Assembly: GCA_002428445.1 (NCBI GenBank)
Contig: DIWJ01000084.1
Span: 12,181-76,180, forward strand
Origin: Syntrophaceae bacterium UBA6109
GTDB lineage: Bacteria; Desulfobacterota; Syntrophia; Syntrophales; UBA6109
DNA length: 64,000 bases
Reading direction: 5' to 3'
Shown: positions 54,116 through 61,518 of the stretch, piece after piece
Numbering within the stretch: the stretch's first letter is position 1
Layout: the number at the start of each line of letters is the position of its first letter
The notes under the pieces: model-generated
What the model saw: only the letters and a program-made list of their open reading frames with translations
Told to the model about the DNA's origin: nothing
Databases searched by the model: none
Position numbers and translations under genes: made by a program

Positions 54116-54705
54116 TTAATCTTCAGCATCCCCAGAAATGTCATGAGCAGGATCTTCAAATCGATGAGGAGATTATTCTCCTTCGCATATTCCATCCGCA
54201 GCCTGTTCTTGTCCGGCTCAATCTCCAGCCGGTATTTCTCATCCACGTTCGTATCGCCCAGAATATTATCCAGATCGATGTACTTGACGGATGCGTAATC
54301 CGTAAGTCCGGGCTTGACAGAAAGGATGATGCTTTCCTGTTCCGTGTAGAGTTTTGTATAGTGTTCCACCTGCGGCCTCGGCCCGACAAAGCTCATCTCG
54401 CCCCGCAGGATATTGAACAACTGGGGCAGTTCGTCAAGTTTGTACCTTCGGAGCAGGCGGCCGCTCTTCGTCAGCCGCGGATCGTTTTCCGCCGTGGAAT
54501 ATCCGCCCAACGCTTCCGCGTTGTGCACCATGGTCCTGAATTTGAAAATCCGGAACGGCCTCCCGTGGAGGCCCGTCCGGACACCCCGATAGAAAATCGG
54601 ACCCGGGCTCGAAGCGCGCACGATGAGAGCGACGATCGCCAATACGGGCCCCAGCAGTATGAGCAGGATCAACCCGAAAACAATATCAAAGACTCGCTTA
54701 ATCAT
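54097..54705 (-). CDS. Initiating sugar-phosphate transferase (bacterial sugar transferase)
   Basis: A protein of about 202 residues: one N-terminal membrane helix (KRVFDIVFGLILLILLGPVL), then GPIFYRGVRTGLHGRPFRIF, KFRTMV, LRRYKLDELPQLFNILRGEM and FVGPRPQVEHY, all hallmarks of the WbaP/PglC-type phosphoglycosyl transferase domain. It loads the first sugar-phosphate onto undecaprenyl phosphate. The start is uncertain: ATG 54705 gives the natural N terminus, ATG 54735 is also in frame. First gene of the minus-strand sugar operon. Confidence 0.88.
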   Translation of the reverse strand: MIKRVFDIVFGLILLILLGPVLAIVALIVRASSPGPIFYRGVRTGLHGRPFRIFKFRTMVHNAEALGGYSTAENDPRLTKSGRLLRRYKLDELPQLFNILRGEMSFVGPRPQVEHYTKLYTEQESIILSVKPGLTDYASVKYIDLDNILGDTNVDEKYRLEIEPDKNRLRMEYAKENNLLIDLKILLMTFLGMLKIKWNIRS

Positions 54706-54923
54706 CACCCGCGCGGCGGTACGGACGCGACGCATCTCCCCAAAAACCGTCCGCTATTCAACGATCGCGATTTCATCCCAGTCGCTCAGTGTCACGTTCA
54801 CCTTCCATCCGCCCGGTGCCCTGTTCATAGCATGCGCTCCGCCTTTCAGGCAACCTTTCATGTCAAAAAACAGCACCGTAGGCTTTCTTTCCTGAGGCCA
54901 CGAAAATTGCCCTGAAACAGCGG
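54706..54923. other. Intergenic leader without a gene
   Basis: Upstream of the sugar transferase on the minus strand. No frame resembles protein. Together with the repeat copy at 54924-55014 and 55015-55137 it makes a 432-bp non-coding stretch at the border between high and low G+C DNA. Confidence 0.4.
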
Positions 54924-55014
54924 GAATGAGAGCTTCTTACAACTTCGTGTCTCATTTCCGTGATTGCGGTGATACACCCGTGATCAAATATCCGGTTTTG
55001 TAAACATATCCTAT
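54924..55014 (+). repeat. Direct repeat copy A (island left border)
   Basis: A 91-bp segment that recurs at 63747-63839 in the same orientation. The 54-bp core 54961-55014 differs from 63786-63839 at two positions only; the outer part is about 80% alike. Begins with GAGAGCTTCTTACAACT, similar to the IS-end-like sequence at 63866. Confidence 0.8.
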
Positions 55015-55137
55015 TGCACGGCTGTCCAAAGAAAATTTGTCTGCTTGACAGGGAAGCTTACGAAAGCAACTCATCAAATACGCCATGGAGTAAAACGCGG
55101 AATCAAAAGTCGACAATTAAATGAATTTATTCAACCA

Positions 55138-56304
55138 TCAGCCTGACAGCACTGACTTTGAATGACAACTCTGCAATGCCTTAGATAGAACTTCCACCAC
55201 CGAATCTTGCTTGGCTTTTGTAAGGCCAACCCACAACGGCAATCGGATCACACTCTTAGATACTGCATTCGTAACAGATAGGTCCCCGTGCGACCTGCCA
55301 AATCTTTTCCCTGCCGGTGATGAGTGCAAAGGTACATAATGAAACACTGCTCCGATGTTGTTGCGTTTGAGTTCACCAAGGATAGACTGACGGTCAACCA
55401 TAGGTGCAAGAAGCACATAATAGATATGCGCATTATGGCGGCAATCCTTTGGAACAATAGGGCGTCGTAACATACCTTTGGATTCAAGCAGAGCAAGCGC
55501 TTTATGATAATATTTCCAGATATCCATGCGCTTTTTTGTAATGGTTTCTGCCTTGCACATCTGGGCCCAGAGAAAAGCGGCCATCACCTCTCCTGGCAAA
55601 TAGGATGACCCGATATCTACCCAAGTATATTTGTCTACCTCTCCGCGGAAGAACCGACTTCGATTAGTGCCTTTCTCGCGGATGATTTCAGCACGCTTGG
55701 TGAAACACTCGTCGTTTATTAAAAGCGCCCCTCCTTCTCCCGCAATAACGTTCTTGGTCTCATGGAAAGAAAGCGCGGCCAAATGGCCAATGGCTCCCAG
55801 AGATCGCCTTCTATAGGCAGACATAATTCCATGCGCGGCATCTTCGATCACTAAAAGCTTGTGGTGCTTCGCAATATCCATAATAGCATGCATCTCACAC
55901 GCTACACCGGCGTAATGCACAACTACGATCGCTTTTGTACGCGGCGTTATCGCAGCCGAGATCAAAGTCTCATCAATATTAAAAGTGTCGGGACGAATAT
56001 CTACAAACACAGGAACCGCGCCGCGCAAAACAAATGCATTAGCAGTGGAAACAAAGGTAAAAGATGGCATGATCACTTCATCTCCGGGTTGGATACCGGC
56101 AAGGATAGCCGCCATTTCCAATGCAGCCGTGCCGGAGTGGGTAAGCAGTGCCTTTTTTGCTCCAATTCTCTCCTCAAGCCAAAGCTGGCACCTTTTTGTA
56201 AACGGTCCATCCCCCGAAAGAATACCATTATTATGAGCCTCCCTGATATAAAAAATCTCCTTGCCAGTCATATACGGTCTATTAAAGGGGATGAGTTTAC
56301 GCAT
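55138..56304 (-). CDS. dTDP-4-amino-4,6-dideoxygalactose transaminase (WecE-like)
   Basis: A 388-residue DegT-family enzyme. IPFNRPYMTGKE at the N terminus, NNGILSGDGPFTKRCQLWLE, MPSFTFVSTANAFVLRGAVP, VIEDAAHGIMSAYR (Asp155) and Lys184 in SFHETKNVIAGEGGAL match WecE/RffA, which aminates dTDP-4-keto-6-deoxyglucose to the Fuc4N precursor. No rmlA/rmlB is in the window. More A+T-rich than the operon to its left. The start overlaps the following methyltransferase stop by 1 bp. Confidence 0.87.
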   Translation of the reverse strand: MRKLIPFNRPYMTGKEIFYIREAHNNGILSGDGPFTKRCQLWLEERIGAKKALLTHSGTAALEMAAILAGIQPGDEVIMPSFTFVSTANAFVLRGAVPVFVDIRPDTFNIDETLISAAITPRTKAIVVVHYAGVACEMHAIMDIAKHHKLLVIEDAAHGIMSAYRRRSLGAIGHLAALSFHETKNVIAGEGGALLINDECFTKRAEIIREKGTNRSRFFRGEVDKYTWVDIGSSYLPGEVMAAFLWAQMCKAETITKKRMDIWKYYHKALALLESKGMLRRPIVPKDCRHNAHIYYVLLAPMVDRQSILGELKRNNIGAVFHYVPLHSSPAGKRFGRSHGDLSVTNAVSKSVIRLPLWVGLTKAKQDSVVEVLSKALQSCHSKSVLSG

Positions 56305-57059
56305 CAGATTTTCCTCGCCACAATCAATCTTGAACCACCCAATGGGAAACTTACACCATGACGAATCATGGCAATCTCTACATCCAATATTTTTTCGAAA
56401 AGCATATTAAGCCAAGGATAAAGTTGCAGTTCACCTGCTAAGTCCTTACTCTTCACGGGAGTATGATTCCTCCTCATCATGCGTGAAACAAGCATCGCCG
56501 GTAAAAGGCTCGCTATGAACGAAGTGCTACGAAGTATTTCAAAGCCAGAATCTTTAACTTTTTCGTGAATTTCTTTAGCTGAGTAACGCCGCACGTGGCA
56601 GGCATAATCATCCATTGAGCTCCACATCCATGTATGCTGCGGAACAGTCAGCAGCATGATTCCGTGAAGCTTCAAAGCGCCACGAATCTCTCCAAGCACG
56701 CACTTGTCATCTTCTATATGCTCCAACACATCGAAGACGCCAATGGCGTCAAATACTGATTTATACGGGATACATCTTGCATCCATTTGAGTGAATTCGG
56801 CAGTAGGCACTCGTTGTTGAGCATATGATAGTCCGTCTTCCAGATACTCACCACCAACAAGCTTAATGTTAGGGAAGCGTTTTGAAATGCCGGAAAGAAC
56901 AAACCCCGTCCCACACCCAATGTCCAAAAATGATTTCAGTTCAGAAGCGTAATTATGTAGAGCCCAAAAAATGAGTTTGTTCCTCGAGCGAAACCAAAAG
57001 CTTTCTTCCTCTAATTCTGCCAACTCTCCGAAGTAACGCCTTTTGAAGCCAATTCTCAT
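56304..57059 (-). CDS. Class I SAM-dependent methyltransferase
   Basis: A 251-residue protein with motif I FLDIGCGTGFVLSG, acidic loop GGEYLEDGL, FDAIGVFDVLEHIEDD (motif II/III) and a C-terminal extension with one or two hydrophobic stretches. FWFRSRNKLIFWAL at the N terminus is typical of methyltransferases in O-antigen loci. Acceptor unknown. A+T-rich. Confidence 0.8.
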   Translation of the reverse strand: MRIGFKRRYFGELAELEEESFWFRSRNKLIFWALHNYASELKSFLDIGCGTGFVLSGISKRFPNIKLVGGEYLEDGLSYAQQRVPTAEFTQMDARCIPYKSVFDAIGVFDVLEHIEDDKCVLGEIRGALKLHGIMLLTVPQHTWMWSSMDDYACHVRRYSAKEIHEKVKDSGFEILRSTSFIASLLPAMLVSRMMRRNHTPVKSKDLAGELQLYPWLNMLFEKILDVEIAMIRHGVSFPLGGSRLIVARKI

Positions 57060-57136
57060 AGAGAGCTTTCCACTGGTCTCGAAGATGTCTTTAATCAGAT
57101 CGCTAACTACCGCTGCAATCTTGTGCCAAAACAGGA

Positions 57137-57919
57137 CTAATTACCTTTTGTTATTATTACCGCTTGATGAATGCCAATTCCACCACCAGAAAATTGTCTT
57201 TCAATTTCATAGAACAGCTTATTAATGGGGTTTGTGAACCCAGGATAGTCTAAGGGATTCGTAACCAATTCACGCAGAAAGCGGGAGCCTAAGTAGTAAA
57301 TGGACGAAAAATCCTCAATCTGATAACTTATATTGGATACCTGCATATATGCTTCCAACATTGAGCGTTTTAGATAGCGATTGAAATCATGCTCTACCAA
57401 GGGAGGCAGATTCTTCAGAGCACGCAAAGCATTGAGCAATACTAGGGGTTCCCAGAATCCTTCTGACAAAACAATGGTCCCGGTTGCTTTCACAACTCGG
57501 ATGCATTCAGCGATCCCTTTCATTTGTTGTTCCCACGTAGGCAAATTAATCAGAACACGCGTCGTGTAGGCCACATCGAACGTATTATCCGGGAACGGCA
57601 ATGATCGGATATCGCCTTCGAGAAAGCTTATATTTTCCCTGCAATTATCTTTTTGCTTGTTCTTTTGTGCGGCAGCTACCATCTGCGTGGCAAAATCCAC
57701 ACCGGTGATAGAAGATAACTTATGTAATCTTGCCTGTTTAAAAGTTGCATGCCCATTCGCACAGCCAATGTCAAGAACATGGTCGCCGTCCTTGATGTAT
57801 TTACCAATAGTCTCGACTTCCAAATCTATCATCCAGTTATCGCCCCACGATGCCCAGTGCGAATCGTCATGAGTCCGTCCTTGTGATTCCCAATAATCCT
57901 TAATGTGATCGTTGCTCAT
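57137..57919 (-). CDS. Class I SAM-dependent methyltransferase
   Basis: A 260-residue protein: motif I VLDIGCANGHATF, ITGVDFATQMVAAA, FLEGDIRSLPFPDNTFDVAY and TGTIVLSEGFWEP. The N-terminal YWESQGRTHDDSHWASWGDN is typical of UbiE-like sugar methyltransferases. It lies 20 bp after the GT2 gene and 77 bp before the next methyltransferase. Probably decorates a glycan. Confidence 0.8.
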   Translation of the reverse strand: MSNDHIKDYWESQGRTHDDSHWASWGDNWMIDLEVETIGKYIKDGDHVLDIGCANGHATFKQARLHKLSSITGVDFATQMVAAAQKNKQKDNCRENISFLEGDIRSLPFPDNTFDVAYTTRVLINLPTWEQQMKGIAECIRVVKATGTIVLSEGFWEPLVLLNALRALKNLPPLVEHDFNRYLKRSMLEAYMQVSNISYQIEDFSSIYYLGSRFLRELVTNPLDYPGFTNPINKLFYEIERQFSGGGIGIHQAVIITKGN

Positions 57920-57939
57920 TTATTTTTGCCAACCATCGA

Positions 57940-58959
57940 TTATCCGCGTTCACGTTCGTTATTGATAAATGTAACTTTGCTAATGATATACAGGGGCCTC
58001 TTTTTGCTTTCGTCAAAAGTCTTTCCGAGATAGATCCCAATAATGCCAAGGATGGTGATAATGATGCCACCAATAAAATAAAGCGAAACGATCAGGCTGC
58101 TCCAGCCTGGGATTGGCAAACCATAGAGCAAGGCGAGTATTAGTATATATATACCGTAAGAAAATGCAAAAAAAGCCATCAGGAACCCAAGACGAACCGT
58201 CATACGTAGTGGTTTATCGGAATAGGCTATAATGCTATCTGCGGCCAGCTTACATAGTTTCGGAATAGTGTAGGTGGTCTTTCCCGCGAAACGTTTTGCG
58301 TGCTCTACCTCGATGCTGACAGTGGGAAACCCCATCCATTGAACCAATCCGCCTAAAAAGCGCAATCGCTCTCGCATGAGGCAAAAGTTTGACACTACAT
58401 TTTTTGACATAATCCGGAAATTGCCACACTCTCCGTCGTAATCAAGATCGGATAGATAACTGAACATCTTGTAGAATAACCATGAGTTAAAGCGTTTAAG
58501 CATCGGGTCATGGCGAATGCCTCGACGGGCTAAAACTACATCGTAACCCTCCATAGCCTTGGCGTACAGACGTGGGATCTCCTCGGGTCTATCCTGTAGA
58601 TCACAATCCATTACCACCACCCAGTCGCCACGACAGTAGTCCAATCCGGCTGTAATGCCATAGTGTTGCCCGTAGTTCCGACTGAACTGGATGCCGCGTA
58701 CGCGCGGGTCAGCGGATGCTAGTCCTTCGATAACTTTCCATGAGTTATCCTTACTGCCGTCTTCGACTAGAATAATTTCAAAAGACGACGAAATACTTTC
58801 TATCGCATTCCTTAGCCTCCGATATAGCTCGTCAAGGCATTTTTCAGCCTGAAATACAGGAATAACGATAGAGAGATATGGTGTGGACGGTCCCGACTCT
58901 CGATAATCATGATTATGATTATCCATTCCTACGTTAATTATTTTCCCTGATGCTTCCAT
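57940..58959 (-). CDS. GT2 polyprenyl-phosphate glycosyltransferase (GtrB/CsbB type)
   Basis: A 339-residue protein: GT-A domain with LSIVIPVFQAEKCLDELYRR, the DxD-type DCDLQDRPEEIP, SRNYGQHYGITAGLDYCRGD and RRGIRHDPMLKRF, then two C-terminal membrane helices (from about 245). This is the GtrB/ArnC/CsbB layout, which charges undecaprenyl phosphate with a sugar. I chose ATG 58959 (AAAGGGCAATTAT upstream) over GTG 58992. Next to it, across the IS, is a YfhO-like GT-C protein, the usual partner. Confidence 0.88.
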   Translation of the reverse strand: MEASGKIINVGMDNHNHDYRESGPSTPYLSIVIPVFQAEKCLDELYRRLRNAIESISSSFEIILVEDGSKDNSWKVIEGLASADPRVRGIQFSRNYGQHYGITAGLDYCRGDWVVVMDCDLQDRPEEIPRLYAKAMEGYDVVLARRGIRHDPMLKRFNSWLFYKMFSYLSDLDYDGECGNFRIMSKNVVSNFCLMRERLRFLGGLVQWMGFPTVSIEVEHAKRFAGKTTYTIPKLCKLAADSIIAYSDKPLRMTVRLGFLMAFFAFSYGIYILILALLYGLPIPGWSSLIVSLYFIGGIIITILGIIGIYLGKTFDESKKRPLYIISKVTFINNERERG

Positions 58960-59011
58960 ATAATTGCCCTTTGCCGTGTTGGTATGATTCACTCCCTTGA
59001 GTTTCTAGATT

Positions 59012-59019
59012 TAATAAAA
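59012..59019. repeat. Target-site duplication, left copy
   Basis: TAATAAAA directly outside the left end of the IS; an identical copy is at 61533-61540. 8 bp is the duplication size of IS1595-family elements. Confidence 0.9.
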
Positions 59020-59053
59020 CGGAATGTCCCATTTTAAGGTAGGAAGAAAGTTC

Positions 59054-59082
59054 TTGACACCGGGGGTGTAAGGTGCTATTTG
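59054..59082 (+). promoter_or_regulatory. Transposase promoter
   Basis: TTGACA (59054-59059), 17-bp spacer, TATTTG (59077-59082), just inside the left inverted repeat and 24 bp before the transposase start. Confidence 0.5.
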
Positions 59083-59106
59083 TTGTCCCAACAGGAGGTA
59101 GTGACC

Positions 59107-59979
59107 ATGAACATCGTCAGTATCTACGAAACATTCCCGAAGAACGACGATTGCATTGTCCACCTTGAAAAAGTCCGATGGAACGGCAAGCCAAAGTGTA
59201 CTTACTGCCAATCAACAAACGCCACGCCACTACCCAAAGAAAGCCGCTACCATTGCAATACCTGTAACACCACGTTTAGCGTTACCGTTGGAACAATCTT
59301 TCATCATACCCACCTACCTTTACAAAAATGGTTTCTCGCCATCGCCCTTGTCCTGAATGCTAAAAAGGGATTATCGGCAAGACAGCTTGGCCGCGATCTG
59401 CAAGTCAATAAAGATACCGCATGGCGCATGGCTATGAAGATTCGGCAAGCCATGACACAGCAAGCCCAAAGAGAGCTTTTAACTGGCATCGTGGAAATGG
59501 ACGAAACATATATCGGCGGTAAGCCGCGCAAGGGTGGCGGGAACGGCGAACCAAATAAACGTGGCCGTGGAACCAAGAAAACGCCCGTTGTGGGGATGAT
59601 TGAACGTGAAGGGAAGGTACGCGCACGGGTTATGCGGAAAGACAAGCTCAAGGCGAAGAACCTTAAGGCGCTTGTCCGTGAAAACGTGGATACTCAAAAT
59701 ACAACTTTAATGACCGATGAATACCGTGGATACTTCGGGATTGGCAGAATCATCGCGCACAAGGTTGTCAATCATCAAGTCTGGTATGTGAATGGGGATG
59801 CTCACACCAACAATATCGAATCATTCTGGGCTTTGTTGAAACGGGGAGTCGTCGGCCAGTATCACAAGGTAAGTCTGCGCTATCTCCCAAAGTATATAGA
59901 CGAGTTCTGCTACCGCCATAATTACCGCAAGGCTGACGATTTGTTTGGTTTAACCTTACAACGAGCCGTGGGGGTGTGA
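59107..59979 (+). CDS. IS1595-family transposase
   Basis: A 290-residue protein: N-terminal zinc ribbon (Cys31, Cys34, Cys50, Cys53), helix-turn-helix-like segment (KGLSARQLGRDLQVNKDTAW), then the ISXO2-like DDE domain with EMDETYIGGK (Asp132), LMTDEYRGY (Asp204) and NNIESFWALLKRG (Asn236/Glu238). AGGAGGTAGTGACC precedes the ATG. Its stop overlaps the coupled passenger start region (GTGTGAGAATG). Confidence 0.93.
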   Translation: MNIVSIYETFPKNDDCIVHLEKVRWNGKPKCTYCQSTNATPLPKESRYHCNTCNTTFSVTVGTIFHHTHLPLQKWFLAIALVLNAKKGLSARQLGRDLQVNKDTAWRMAMKIRQAMTQQAQRELLTGIVEMDETYIGGKPRKGGGNGEPNKRGRGTKKTPVVGMIEREGKVRARVMRKDKLKAKNLKALVRENVDTQNTTLMTDEYRGYFGIGRIIAHKVVNHQVWYVNGDAHTNNIESFWALLKRGVVGQYHKVSLRYLPKYIDEFCYRHNYRKADDLFGLTLQRAVGV

Positions 59980-59981
59980 GA

Positions 59982-60896
59982 ATGACAGAGAAGCTACTAA
60001 AAGCAACACATGACGGAGTATTGCAGCTTGGAGATTTATCGATACCGGTCGCCGTTTTAGAAGGCGGAAAGCGTGTTGTTTCAGAGCGCGGACTGATGAA
60101 AGCCCTAGGCGGGAAAAGGGGCGGCTCCCACTGGAAAAGAATCAAGGAAAATCCCGATGGCGCCCATTTGCCGGTTTATGTCTCGGCAAATAACCTAAAA
60201 CCATTTATATCCGATAAGTTATCGTTGGCGCTTCAATACCGCTATAATTACCGTCCCAAAACGGGCGGGGGCGGCGCTTATGGGCTTGATGCCACATTAA
60301 TTCCCGAAATATTAGATGTCTGGTTAAGAGCGCGGGACGCAAGCGCATTGAAGCGTGGCCAATATCATATAGCAGAAATGGCCGATATGTTGATGCGGAG
60401 CTTTGCGAAAATTGGCATTGTTGCCCTTATTGATGAGGTTACTGGATACCAAGAAGAAAGAGATCGCACAGAGCTAAATAGGCTACTGGCACTATATCTA
60501 TCTGAGGAAAGATTGAAATGGGCCAAGATGTTTCCCGATGAGTTCTACGGACAAATTTACCGCCTTAGAAAATGGTCATATCCAACCGGTGTTAAAAGAA
60601 CTCCCCTGATAGGCAAGATAACAAACGAGTTGGTCTATGAGAAATTACCAGAAGGTGTTTTGGATGAGCTTCGCAAAAAAAATCCAATCGTTCAAATCAA
60701 GAAGAGGCGCCAATGGAAGCATACACAATTTTTATCTGTAGACATCGGACAACCGGATTTACGCGACCATCTTCTTCAGGTAATAGCCCTTATGCGCGCA
60801 TCTTCGGATTGGTCAAGGTTTAAGCGTCTTTTTGCGCGGGCATTCCCTTCTGGACCAGAGCAAGCCGAAATGGAATTTATGGATAATGACGACTAA
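59982..60896 (+). CDS. P63C-domain protein (IS passenger)
   Basis: A 304-residue protein. N terminus (ATHDGVLQLGDLSIPVAVLE, then RVVSERGLMKALGGKRGG) resembles phage antirepressor-like Bro/KilA segments; the C-terminal half (ERLKWAKMFPDEFYGQIYRL, then YEKLPEGVLDELRKKNP) is the P63C domain. Such proteins occur in phages and mobile elements; function unknown. The start is 2 bp after the transposase stop, so translation is probably coupled. Lies fully inside the IS. Confidence 0.82.
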   Translation: MTEKLLKATHDGVLQLGDLSIPVAVLEGGKRVVSERGLMKALGGKRGGSHWKRIKENPDGAHLPVYVSANNLKPFISDKLSLALQYRYNYRPKTGGGGAYGLDATLIPEILDVWLRARDASALKRGQYHIAEMADMLMRSFAKIGIVALIDEVTGYQEERDRTELNRLLALYLSEERLKWAKMFPDEFYGQIYRLRKWSYPTGVKRTPLIGKITNELVYEKLPEGVLDELRKKNPIVQIKKRRQWKHTQFLSVDIGQPDLRDHLLQVIALMRASSDWSRFKRLFARAFPSGPEQAEMEFMDNDD

Positions 60897-60936
60897 CTAA
60901 ATATTTTTCTTGATTATTTTTGTGATTGTAATATGA

Positions 60937-60971
60937 GGGGGACGGTCCTTGTGATTGGCCCCCTTTTGTTT
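60937..60971 (+). terminator. Terminator-like hairpin inside the IS
   Basis: GGGGG (60937-60941) pairs with CCCCC (60959-60963) plus one inner C-G, followed by TTTTGTTT. It lies after the P63C gene and before the last passenger gene. Confidence 0.45.
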
Positions 60972-61044
60972 AACGATAGTATATCCACCTAACAACAACA
61001 CACAATAACAACGCCGCCAACACCTCTATAAAAAGGACTCTCTT

Positions 61045-61518
61045 ATGCTTGATGCTTTCATTGGTTTCTTTACACACCCAGCATTCACGGCTATTGCGGG
61101 GTTCATTGTTGGTCATGTTTGGGCCATTAATAGAGACAAAAGAAGGGAATTTATCGTCGCTGGCGAGGAACTTAGAAAAGTCTTCAATCAATTTCTCGTT
61201 GATTTGCGGGGATGGTATTATTCCTTTGGTTCCCCAATAAGCGAAACCATTATTAATGCACACCGTGTTGCTTGTCTGAATTTTCGCCCCCACTTGCGTG
61301 GGGTGTGCCAGGATCAATACGATGATGCATGTGAAGAGTATTTCGACCACTGTAGAAAACTTGGCAGTTTGTTTGATTACACTCGCTTGACGCGAAAAGA
61401 AATCGAACAAGATATAATATACATCCTTGAGTTTACGAAAAAAAATATGTTTTGGAGAATATTGTGGCTTATGGTGTGGGTGCGTATTAAAGATCCCTTT
61501 CAATTACACCTACCTTAA
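61045..61518 (+). CDS. Small membrane-anchored protein (IS passenger)
   Basis: A 157-residue protein with a hydrophobic N terminus (MLDAFIGFFTHPAFTAIAGF) that should anchor it in the membrane, a charged helical middle (RREFIVAGEELRKVFNQFLV) and a late hydrophobic stretch (MFWRILWLMVW). Its stop codon TAA lies in the right inverted repeat of the IS. No family recognised. Co-mobile with the transposase. Confidence 0.65.
   Translation: MLDAFIGFFTHPAFTAIAGFIVGHVWAINRDKRREFIVAGEELRKVFNQFLVDLRGWYYSFGSPISETIINAHRVACLNFRPHLRGVCQDQYDDACEEYFDHCRKLGSLFDYTRLTRKEIEQDIIYILEFTKKNMFWRILWLMVWVRIKDPFQLHLP

Noticed and set aside
54924..55014. JUMPstart/ops antitermination site in the repeat
   Set aside because: No GGCGGTAG core on either strand of the repeat.
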